Source of the DNA: Rhodoferax sp.
Lineage (GTDB): Bacteria; Pseudomonadota; Gammaproteobacteria; Burkholderiales; Burkholderiaceae_C
DNA: 64,000 bases
Direction of reading: 5' to 3'
NCBI RefSeq assembly: GCF_018780565.1
Contig: NZ_JADMJN010000002.1
Coordinates: forward strand, 496,001 to 560,000
Shown here: piece by piece, positions 15,505-22,789 of the stretch
Layout of the letters: every line of letters begins with the position of its first letter
Position numbering within the stretch: the stretch's first letter is position 1
Notes under the pieces: generated by a model
What the model was told of the DNA's origin: nothing
Databases searched by the model: none
What the model saw: only the letters and a program-made list of their open reading frames with translations
Position numbers and translations under genes: made by a program

Positions 15505-17115
15505 ATGCCTGCACTCCGTTCCAAGATCAATGTCCGAGCCGATGGATTTGCTGCCAATGCCAAGCGCATGGCTGACCTGCTTGCCGAAGTGCAGCGCCTG
15601 GAAGGCCAGGTCATTGCCGAATCTGAATCCAAGCGCGACAAGTTTGAAAAACGCAAGCAACTGCTGCCGCGCGAGCGTTTGGCCCGGCTGCTGGACCGTG
15701 GCACGCCGTTTCTGGAAATCAGCCGCCTCGCTGGTTTGAACATGCACGATGACGACGGGAAAAAGTCGGTGTTGGGCGGTGGCTCGATCGTGGGCATTGG
15801 CGTGGTGGCAGGCAAGCGCTGCCTGATTTCAGTGAATGACAGCGCGGTCAAGGGCGGTACCGTGGCACCCATGGGCTTGCGCAAAGGTCTGCGCGCGCAG
15901 CAGATCGCCCAGGAGAACAAGCTGCCCCTGATTTCCCTGGTGGAGAGTGGCGGCGCCAACCTGATGTACCAGAGCGAAATTTTCATCGAAGGTGGCCGTA
16001 CGTTTGCCAACCAGGCCCGTATGTCTGCGATGGGGCTGCCGCAAATCGCCGTGGTGCACGGCTCCAGCACGGCCGGTGGGGCGTATTTGCCGGGCCTGTC
16101 GGACTATGTGATTCTGGTGCGTGGGCGCTCCAGCATTTACCTGGCCGGCCCGCCGCTGGTGAAGGCGGCGATTGGGGAGGACTGCACCGACGACGAACTG
16201 GGCGGTGCTGAGACCCATGCCCAGGTCACCGGTTTGGGCGAGTACCTGACCGAGGACGATGCACACGCGATTGCGATGGCGCGCGAAGTGATGGACAAGC
16301 TCAACTGGGATACCGCGCCAGTGGCTGCAAGCCACGCCGAGCCGCTGTTCGACGAGCAGGAGCTGATGGGCATTGTGCCCGCGGACGAGCGCGAGCCCTA
16401 CGATGTGCGCGAGATCATTGCCCGCCTGGTTGATGGCTCTGATTTCCTGGAGTTCAAGGCGTCTTATGCGCCCGAGATGATGTGCGGCCATGCCCGCGTG
16501 CAAGGCCATCTGGTGGGCATTCTGGGCAACAACGGCCCGATCCAGCCGGCCGGTTCGACCAAGGCGGCGCAGTTCATCCAGCTCTGCGACCAGAGCGGCA
16601 CGCCTTTGGTGTTTTTGCAGAACACCACCGGCTACATGGTGGGTTCGGTGGCCGAGCGCAGCGGCGCCATCAAGCACGGCTCCAAGATGATCCAGGCGGT
16701 GGCCAATGCGCGGGTGCCCAAGTTCACCTTCGTGCTGGGCGGCTCCTACGGTGCCGGCAACTACGGCATGTGCGGACGTGGTTTTGATCCGCGCTTCATC
16801 TTTGCCTGGCCCACGGCGCGCACTGCGGTGATGGGCGGAGCACAAGCTGCCAAGGTGATGGACATCGTCAACCGGGCCAAGATCGAGCGCATGGGCATGG
16901 AGGCCAATGACGAGGCGCTCAAGACCATGTCCGATGGTCTGCGCCTGCGCCTGGACAAGGAGTCCGCCGCCCTGTTTGGCACGGCCCGCTTGTGGGACGA
17001 CGGCATCATCGACCCGCGCGACACACGCCGCCTGTTGGGCTTGTGCCTGGCTCTGGCCCAAGAGGCCGAGCAACGCAAGCTGCGCCCCAATACCTTTGGC
17101 GTCGCCCGCATGTAA
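15505..17115 (+). CDS. Acyl-CoA carboxylase carboxyltransferase (beta) subunit, MCC/GCC type
   Basis: Transfers carboxyl from carboxybiotin to an acyl-CoA. The 536-residue size and motifs fit the methylcrotonyl/geranyl-CoA carboxylase group: KLLPRER-like QLLPRERLARLLDRGTPFLE, VESGGANLMYQ, HGSSTAGGAYLPGLSDY, the oxyanion-hole region NTTGYMVG, and GGSYGAGNYGMCGRGFDPRF. ATG 15505 has AGAGGA upstream. The order carboxylase-beta, acyl-CoA dehydrogenase, hydratase, carboxylase-alpha equals atuC-D-E-F of Pseudomonas, while the MerR neighbour is more like liu. The acyl-CoA substrate cannot be decided from sequence alone. Confidence 0.9.
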   Translation: MPALRSKINVRADGFAANAKRMADLLAEVQRLEGQVIAESESKRDKFEKRKQLLPRERLARLLDRGTPFLEISRLAGLNMHDDDGKKSVLGGGSIVGIGVVAGKRCLISVNDSAVKGGTVAPMGLRKGLRAQQIAQENKLPLISLVESGGANLMYQSEIFIEGGRTFANQARMSAMGLPQIAVVHGSSTAGGAYLPGLSDYVILVRGRSSIYLAGPPLVKAAIGEDCTDDELGGAETHAQVTGLGEYLTEDDAHAIAMAREVMDKLNWDTAPVAASHAEPLFDEQELMGIVPADEREPYDVREIIARLVDGSDFLEFKASYAPEMMCGHARVQGHLVGILGNNGPIQPAGSTKAAQFIQLCDQSGTPLVFLQNTTGYMVGSVAERSGAIKHGSKMIQAVANARVPKFTFVLGGSYGAGNYGMCGRGFDPRFIFAWPTARTAVMGGAQAAKVMDIVNRAKIERMGMEANDEALKTMSDGLRLRLDKESAALFGTARLWDDGIIDPRDTRRLLGLCLALAQEAEQRKLRPNTFGVARM

Positions 17116-17154
17116 GCCCCCACTGTCTAACTATTCAACCTCAAGAGTACACCC

Positions 17155-18306
17155 ATGAAATTCACACCCGAACACGAACAGATTTCCGACACCGTGCGCA
17201 AGTTTGTCAAGAATGAAATCAACCCCAACCTGCCCGTGTGGGAAAAGGCTGGCATCTTCCCGGCCCACCAGCTGTTCAAGAAGATGGGCGACCTGGGCCT
17301 GCTGGGCATCAAGTACCCCACCGAGTTTGGCGGCATGGGGCTGGACTTCAGCTACTCGATGGTGATGGCCGAGGCCTTGGGCGACTGCGCTGCCGGTGGC
17401 GTGCCCATGGCGATTGGCGTGCAGACCGACATGTGCACCCCGGCACTGGCGCGCTTTGGCTCGGATGCTTTGCGTCACGAGTTCCTGGCGCCCAGCATCG
17501 CCGGCGACATGGTGGGTTGCGTCGGTGTGAGCGAGGCCGGCGGCGGCTCCGACGTGGCCGCACTCAAGACCACGGCGCGCAAGGATGGCAGCGACTACGT
17601 CATCAACGGCTCCAAGATGTGGATCACCAACGGCATGCAGGCCGACTGGTGTTGCCTGCTGGCCAACACCTCCGAAGGATCGGCGCACAAGAACAAGTCG
17701 ATGATCATCGTGCGCCTGGACAGTCCGGGTGTCACGCGCCAGAAGATCGAGAAGATCGGCATGCATTCCAGCGATACCGCCCAGCTGTTTTTTGACAACG
17801 TGCGCGTGCCGCAATCCAACCTGATCGGGCAAGAAGGCATGGGCTTCATGCTGCAGATGCTGCAGTTCCAGGAGGAGCGTCTGTACGGCGCCGCCGGTTG
17901 CCTGCGCTCGCTGGACAACCTGATCGACCAGACCATTGACTACACCCGCCAGCGCCAGACTTTTGGCAAGCCGATCCTGCACAACCAGGTGGTGCATTTC
18001 CGCCTGGCCGAGTTGCGCACCGAGGTGGAAGCCCTGCGCGCCTTGACCTACCGCGCGGTGGAGTCGTATGTGGGGGGCAAGGATGTGACCAAGCTGGCAT
18101 CGATGGCCAAGCTCAAGGCCGGTCGTCTGAGCCGCGAGGTGGCGGACAGCTGCCTGCAGTACTGGGGTGGCATGGGCTTCACCGCAGACAACCCGATTTC
18201 GCAGTCGTACCGGGATGGTCGCCTGATTTCGATTGGCGGTGGCGCCGATGAAATCATGCTGGGCATCATCTGCAAGCTCGAGGGCACGCTGCCCGGCAAG
18301 GCCTGA
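17155..18306 (+). CDS. Acyl-CoA dehydrogenase (isovaleryl/citronellyl-CoA dehydrogenase-like)
   Basis: FAD enzyme that introduces a 2,3 double bond into an acyl-CoA before carboxylation. Length is 383 residues, with GCVGVSEAGGGSDVAALKTTA and YVINGSKMWITNG as family motifs. The usual catalytic Glu near the C-terminus (YEGT in medium-chain enzymes) is replaced by glycine in ISIGGGADEIM, whereas FQEERLYGAAG puts a Glu at about residue 241, where isovaleryl-CoA and long-chain dehydrogenases have theirs. This favours a branched or long substrate. It lies 40 bp after the carboxylase beta gene, with the hydratase starting 2 bp after its stop. Confidence 0.9.
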   Translation: MKFTPEHEQISDTVRKFVKNEINPNLPVWEKAGIFPAHQLFKKMGDLGLLGIKYPTEFGGMGLDFSYSMVMAEALGDCAAGGVPMAIGVQTDMCTPALARFGSDALRHEFLAPSIAGDMVGCVGVSEAGGGSDVAALKTTARKDGSDYVINGSKMWITNGMQADWCCLLANTSEGSAHKNKSMIIVRLDSPGVTRQKIEKIGMHSSDTAQLFFDNVRVPQSNLIGQEGMGFMLQMLQFQEERLYGAAGCLRSLDNLIDQTIDYTRQRQTFGKPILHNQVVHFRLAELRTEVEALRALTYRAVESYVGGKDVTKLASMAKLKAGRLSREVADSCLQYWGGMGFTADNPISQSYRDGRLISIGGGADEIMLGIICKLEGTLPGKA

Positions 18307-18308
18307 TC

Positions 18309-19136
18309 GTGGATGCTATGAATTTGGAAGCTATCCGGGCAGATAAGACGGGGGCTGTACTTCATATTACCTTGAACAGGCCGGAGTCCCGCAACGCCAT
18401 GTCGCTCAAGATGGTGGCCGAGCTGCGCCAGGTGCTGCAAGCCGCACAAGCCAGCGCGGGCAAGCCCGATGCCGTGCGCGTGCTGGTGTTGCGCGGTGCT
18501 GGCGGCCATTTCTGCGCCGGGGCTGATCTGAAAGACATGGCCGGCGCACGCATGCGTGCCATGCAAAACAGCGATGGCGCACACGACCCGATCGCTGAAG
18601 TGAACGCGGAGTTTGGCCAGTTGTGCGTGGCTTTTGCCCACACGCCGCTGGCGGTGGTGGCGGTGCTGGAGGGCACGGTCATGGGTGGCGGCTTTGGGCT
18701 GGCGTGCGTGGCCGACGTGGCCATTGCCAGCGACACGGCGAATTTTCGTCTGCCAGAAACCGCCCTGGGCGTGATCCCCGCACAGATTGCTCCGTTCCTG
18801 GTCGAGCGTCTGGGCTATTCGCAGGCCAAGCGTCTCGCAGTAACGGGTGGACGGTTGGACGCGCGCGCCGCGCTGGGCCTTGGCCTGGTGCACGCCGTCA
18901 GCAACACCGAAGGCTTGCAGGCCGAACTGGACAAAGTGCTGGCCGATATATTGGCCTGTGCACCGGGGGCGCTGGGTGCCACCAAGGCCCTCATGGCCCG
19001 AGCCCGTCTGAGCGCACCACAAGATCTGGTGCTCGACGCTGCCGCCATTTTTTCGCGTGCCGCCCAAGGCCCCGAGGGCCTGGAAGGCATGACCGCGTTC
19101 ATGCAGAAACGCAAACCAAACTGGGTAACTCAATGA
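18309..19136 (+). CDS. Enoyl-CoA hydratase, methylglutaconyl-CoA hydratase-like
   Basis: Crotonase-fold enzyme of 275 residues. HITLNRPESRNAMS, HFCAGADLKDM (oxyanion hole) and MGGGFGLACVADVAIAS are clear. Of the two crotonase acid/base Glu, the first (GGGCE in typical enoyl hydratases) is Gly here and the second is kept in LPETALGVIPAQIAP. The Gly form followed by IPA-x-IAP/ISP fits LiuC/AtuE-type hydratases acting on methylglutaconyl- or isohexenylglutaconyl-CoA. The start is GTG 18309, two bases after the previous stop, or ATG 18318, which lies in a copy of the 17-nt repeat. The 3' end overlaps the next gene by 4 bp. Confidence 0.88.
   Translation: MDAMNLEAIRADKTGAVLHITLNRPESRNAMSLKMVAELRQVLQAAQASAGKPDAVRVLVLRGAGGHFCAGADLKDMAGARMRAMQNSDGAHDPIAEVNAEFGQLCVAFAHTPLAVVAVLEGTVMGGGFGLACVADVAIASDTANFRLPETALGVIPAQIAPFLVERLGYSQAKRLAVTGGRLDARAALGLGLVHAVSNTEGLQAELDKVLADILACAPGALGATKALMARARLSAPQDLVLDAAAIFSRAAQGPEGLEGMTAFMQKRKPNWVTQ
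18315..18331 (+). repeat. 17-nt GCTAT repeat, copy 4
   Basis: GCTATGAATTTGGAAGC, a diverged copy covering the possible ATG start of the hydratase gene and reading A-M-N-L-E-A in frame. Confidence 0.4.
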
Positions 19137-21115
19137 CTTCGGCAATGACTTTCTCCAAAATTTTGATCGCCAACCGGGGCGAGATCGCCTGCCGCGTCAT
19201 CCGCACCGCGCGCAATCTGGGCTACCAGACCGTGGCCGTGTTCGCCGATGCCGACCGCGAGGCACCCCATGTGGCGCTGGCCGATGAAGCCGTGCACATT
19301 GGTGCATCCCCTGCGGCAGAGTCCTATTTGCGCTTTGACGCGATCCTGGAGGCAGCCCGCAAGACGGGCGCTGACGCGGTTCACCCCGGCTACGGCTTCC
19401 TGAGCGAGAACGCTGCGTTTGCGCAGGCCTGTGTCGATGCGGGGCTGGTGTTCATCGGACCCCCGGCTTCGGCCATTGAAGCCATGGGCGACAAGGCACT
19501 GGCCAAGCGCCGCATGATTGACGCCGGCGTGCCGTGTGCCCCGGGTTATCTGGGCGAGCAGCAAGGCGATGCACAACTGATTGAAGAGGCTGAAAAACTG
19601 GGCTTTCCGCTGCTGGTGAAAGCGGTGGCCGGTGGTGGTGGGCGCGGCATGCGGCTGGTGCGTCATTTCGCCGAATTGCAGCAGGGCATTGACGGTGCGC
19701 GGCGCGAAGCGACCAGCGCTTTCGGGGATGGCACGCTGATGCTGGAGCGGTTGATTGACAACGGCCGCCATATCGAGATTCAGGTGTTTGCAGATGCCCA
19801 TGGCAATGCCGTGTACCTGGGCGAGCGTGACTGCACCGCACAGCGCCGCCGGCAAAAAGTGATCGAAGAGGCACCGTCACCGGTGGTCACACCCGCCATG
19901 CGCGAAGCCATGGGCAAGGACGCGGTGGCTGCTGCTTTGGCCGTGGGTTACCGCGGTGCCGGCACGGTCGAGTTCATTGTCGATGACAAGCTCAAGCACT
20001 ACTTTCTGGAGATGAACACCCGCCTGCAGGTCGAGCACCCGGTGACCGAGATGATCACAGGCTATGACCTGGTGGAATGGCAATTGCGTGTGGCCGCGGG
20101 TGAGCCCTTGCCCGCGAAGCAGTCCGACATTCAGCTTACCGGCCACGCCATCGAGGCACGCTTGTATGTGGAAGACCCCTATGCGGGCTTTGCACCGCAA
20201 ACCGGCAAGGTGCTGTGGTGGCAGCCTGCGCGCGCGCTGCATGCGGGGGTCCGCATTGACGATGGCATTGTGCAAGGCAGTGTGATCTCGCCTTTTTATG
20301 ATCCGATGGTGGCCAAGGTGATCGTGCACGGGCGCGACCGCAATGACGCGATTCGCCGCTTGCGTGCGGCCCTGGCCAACACGCCGCTGCTCGGTTTGCG
20401 CAACAACGGCCGCTTCTTGTCAGACCTGGTGGACCACCCGGCCTTTCGCAATGCCGGGATGACCACCACCATGATCGACCAGTGGATGGAGCAGGGCGAG
20501 CCTCTGTTGCAGGCCGCAGTGCCCAGTGACGATGTATGGCGTGTGGCCGCCATGGCCATGGCCATGCGCCACGGCAATAGCTGGCGATCGGACAGTGTGG
20601 CCGCATTCGACATGAACGTGCAGTGCGGCGACCTGGTGCGCAGTGTGCGTGCGCGCCCCGACCGGCTGGGTGGCATTTCGCTCATTCTGGACGGCGTGGC
20701 GGTGCAGGCCCGGGTGTTGACCTTTACCGAGGGTGTGCTGCGCTTTGAAATCCATGGTGTCGTTCAGTCAGCGGTGGTGGTCGCCAGCGGCACCGAAGTG
20801 CACATGGCGCTCAATGGCCACAGCTTTGTGTTTTCCGAGGTATCGGCCTTCCCCAATGCCGATGCCTTGAAGGACGCCAGCCGCGCCCGCTCGCCGGTGG
20901 CGGGCAAGGTCACCCAGATTCTGGTGGCCGCCGGTGACGCGGTGCAGGATGGGCAAGCCATGGTCTGCGTCGAAGCCATGAAGATGGAAATGTGGCTCAC
21001 GGCGGAGGCCATAGGCACGGTCCAGGCGGTGAACGCCAAGGTGGGCGATCAGGTGGAATCTGGTGCTCTGCTGATAGAACTTGAAATCGAACTGAAAACA
21101 ACCAAGGATGCATGA
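19133..21115 (+). CDS. Acyl-CoA carboxylase biotin-carboxylase/BCCP (alpha) subunit
   Basis: Carboxylates its own biotin with ATP and bicarbonate and passes it to the beta subunit. The 660-residue product has the biotin carboxylase domain (FSKILIANRGEIACRVIRTA; HPGYGFLSENAAFA; ATP grasp KAVAGGGGRGMRLV; EMNTRLQVEHPVTEMITG), a linker domain, and a C-terminal biotinyl domain with VEAMKMEM, where the second Met-flanked Lys carries biotin. ATG 19133 overlaps the hydratase stop by 4 bp (ATGA); ATG 19145 is a second choice. The open frame extends far upstream but there only shadows the hydratase. Confidence 0.93.
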   Translation: MTSAMTFSKILIANRGEIACRVIRTARNLGYQTVAVFADADREAPHVALADEAVHIGASPAAESYLRFDAILEAARKTGADAVHPGYGFLSENAAFAQACVDAGLVFIGPPASAIEAMGDKALAKRRMIDAGVPCAPGYLGEQQGDAQLIEEAEKLGFPLLVKAVAGGGGRGMRLVRHFAELQQGIDGARREATSAFGDGTLMLERLIDNGRHIEIQVFADAHGNAVYLGERDCTAQRRRQKVIEEAPSPVVTPAMREAMGKDAVAAALAVGYRGAGTVEFIVDDKLKHYFLEMNTRLQVEHPVTEMITGYDLVEWQLRVAAGEPLPAKQSDIQLTGHAIEARLYVEDPYAGFAPQTGKVLWWQPARALHAGVRIDDGIVQGSVISPFYDPMVAKVIVHGRDRNDAIRRLRAALANTPLLGLRNNGRFLSDLVDHPAFRNAGMTTTMIDQWMEQGEPLLQAAVPSDDVWRVAAMAMAMRHGNSWRSDSVAAFDMNVQCGDLVRSVRARPDRLGGISLILDGVAVQARVLTFTEGVLRFEIHGVVQSAVVVASGTEVHMALNGHSFVFSEVSAFPNADALKDASRARSPVAGKVTQILVAAGDAVQDGQAMVCVEAMKMEMWLTAEAIGTVQAVNAKVGDQVESGALLIELEIELKTTKDA

Positions 21116-21984
21116 TGGAAAAAGCAATACTGACCTGCGCGCTGACCGGCGTGCTGACCAATCCCAAGCAGCACCCCGTGCCGGTCACCCCGGCACAAAT
21201 GGCGGCCGAGGCACGGGATGCGTTCAATGCAGGCGCATCCATCATGCACGTGCATGTGCGCAACCAGGAAGAGGGCATGGGCCATATGCCCTCGTGGGAC
21301 CCGGAGGTGATGGCCTCGGTGGTTGATGCCATTCGCGAAGCCTGCCCCGGCGTCATCATCAACCTGACCACCGGCGTGGTGGGCAAGGATGTATCGGGCC
21401 CCCTGGCCTGTATTCGCCGCGTCAAACCGGAAATTGCGGCTTGCAATGCCGGCAGCCTGAACTACCTGAAACTCAAGGAAGACGGCAGCTGGGCCTGGCC
21501 ACCCATGGTGTTCGACAACCCGGTGTCCAAAGTGCAGCAGTTTCTGGATGTGATGGGCGAGTGCGGCACTCACCCCGAATTTGAATGCTTTGATGTCGGC
21601 ATCGTGCGCTCCGTCACCATGTATTTGAAGAACGGCATGCTCAAACCCGAGATGGGCCGCCCTGAATACAATTTGGTGATGGGCGTCGCCTCCGGCATGC
21701 CGTGCGATGCCGATTTGCTGGCCTTGCTGCCGCAGTGGATGGCGCCCAGCAGCGTCTGGCAAGCCACGCTGATTGGCCGTCAGGAAATCTGGCCGGTGCA
21801 CCAAAAGACGGCGGATCTGGGGGGCATGTTGCGCACCGGTCTGGAAGACACGTTTTACCTGCCCAGCGGTGAGCGGGCCAAAGGCAATGGCGAGTTGATC
21901 ACGGCCCTGGCCCAATGTGCACGCAACGCTGGCCGCTCAATCGCCAGTCCGGCTGAAGCGCGCACCTTGTTGGGTTTGCATTGA
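21112..21984 (+). CDS. BKACE family beta-keto acid cleavage enzyme (DUF849)
   Basis: Family of zinc enzymes that take a beta-keto acid and acetyl-CoA and give acetoacetate and a new acyl-CoA; the founding member is 3-keto-5-aminohexanoate cleavage enzyme. The 290-residue product has the metal-binding IMHVHVRN near residue 45, the INLTTGVVG strand, and the NLVMGVASGMPCD segment near residue 190. It overlaps the carboxylase alpha gene (ATGATGG), so it is translated with the operon. In liu operons this place belongs to HMG-CoA lyase; having a BKACE instead suggests a different end product. The substrate is unknown. Confidence 0.88.
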   Translation: MMEKAILTCALTGVLTNPKQHPVPVTPAQMAAEARDAFNAGASIMHVHVRNQEEGMGHMPSWDPEVMASVVDAIREACPGVIINLTTGVVGKDVSGPLACIRRVKPEIAACNAGSLNYLKLKEDGSWAWPPMVFDNPVSKVQQFLDVMGECGTHPEFECFDVGIVRSVTMYLKNGMLKPEMGRPEYNLVMGVASGMPCDADLLALLPQWMAPSSVWQATLIGRQEIWPVHQKTADLGGMLRTGLEDTFYLPSGERAKGNGELITALAQCARNAGRSIASPAEARTLLGLH

Positions 21985-22037
21985 CGGGCAGGAATCAAAA
22001 TCTTTTCTGAATTTTCTGAAGACTGCGAGCTTGGTGC

Positions 22038-22043
22038 TATAAT
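22038..22043 (+). promoter_or_regulatory. -10 box of tRNA-Arg
   Basis: A perfect TATAAT 10 bp before the tRNA. No convincing -35 box was found, only TTCTGA-like sequence at a suitable distance. Confidence 0.6.
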
Positions 22044-22053
22044 TTAAAGCTTA

Positions 22054-22130
22054 GCGGCTGTAGCTCAGTTGGATAGAGTACTTGGCTACGAACCAAGGGG
22101 TCGTGGGTTCAATTCCTGCCAGCCGCACCA
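22054..22130 (+). tRNA. tRNA-Arg (ACG)
   Basis: Acceptor GCGGCTG/CAGCCGC, anticodon stem CTTGG/CCAAG with loop CTACGAA giving anticodon ACG, T-loop TTCAATT, and encoded CCA. The wobble A is normally deaminated to inosine to read CGU, CGC and CGA. Confidence 0.95.
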
Positions 22131-22135
22131 AAAGT

Positions 22136-22171
22136 AAAGGCCTGTAACTGTAAAGTTACAGGCCTTTTTCT
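22136..22171 (+). terminator. Terminator of tRNA-Arg
   Basis: A perfect 14-bp stem (AAAGGCCTGTAACT / AGTTACAGGCCTTT) with loop GTAA, then TTCTT. It begins 6 bp after the CCA end. Confidence 0.92.
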
Positions 22172-22219
22172 TGTCTACCGTCCAGGGCGTAGTTGCGCAA
22201 GCTATTTGACGAAATCGTC

Positions 22220-22789
22220 ATGAACAAGGCGTTCACCAAAGAAGTTGACGATGCGGACGATGATGATCCGCAGCTTCCCGCATTGCCGTCTGGCGGGAAA
22301 AATTACATCACGCCACAAGGCTACGCCCGCATCCGCGCCGAACTGCTGGAGCTGATTGACAACGAGCGCCCCAAAATTGTTGAAATCGTCCATTGGGCGG
22401 CCAGCAACGGCGACCGGTCCGAGAATGGGGACTACATCTACGGCAAACGGCGCTTGCGCGAGATTGACCGACGAATCCGCTTCCTGACCAAGCGACTGGA
22501 AATCATGGAAGTCACCGATCCGGCGGTTCACCACGGCAGCGAGCAGATATTCTTTGGCGCCACCGTTGTTTATGTGGATGACAAGGACGTGCAGCGTACC
22601 GTCACGATTCTGGGTATTGACGAGGCTGACAGTTCAAAAGGGCAGGTCAGCTGGGTTTCGCCAATCGCCCGGACATTGCTCAAGGCACGGACCGGCGATG
22701 TACTCCAGTTGGTGACGCCTGCTGGCATCGTCGAAATCGAGGTGATGGATGTTCAGTATCCGTCGCCTGCGGATGGGTCGACTCACTGA
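22220..22789 (+). CDS. greB: Transcription elongation factor GreB
   Basis: Rescues backtracked RNA polymerase by stimulating transcript cleavage. The coiled coil is recognisable from NYITPQGYARIRAELLEL; its tip carries the acidic residues in HWAASNGDRSENGDYIYGKRRLREIDRRIRFL, the Gre signature. The FKBP-like C-terminal domain ends VEIEVMDVQYP. At 189 residues it is longer than E. coli GreB because of an acidic N-terminal extension, which is common in this order. ATG 22220 was chosen over an in-frame TTG at 22193. Its end overlaps the spoT end by 7 bp on the opposite strand. Confidence 0.93.
   Translation: MNKAFTKEVDDADDDDPQLPALPSGGKNYITPQGYARIRAELLELIDNERPKIVEIVHWAASNGDRSENGDYIYGKRRLREIDRRIRFLTKRLEIMEVTDPAVHHGSEQIFFGATVVYVDDKDVQRTVTILGIDEADSSKGQVSWVSPIARTLLKARTGDVLQLVTPAGIVEIEVMDVQYPSPADGSTH

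Noticed and set aside
15829-17073. 414-codon minus-strand ORF opposite the carboxylase beta gene
   Set aside because: Antisense shadow: His/Gln/Arg/Ala-rich translation without domain pattern, no ribosome site.
18623-19132. Upstream extension of the biotin carboxylase frame
   Set aside because: It overlaps the hydratase gene in another frame and has low-complexity sequence; the ATGA overlap at 19133 is the natural start.
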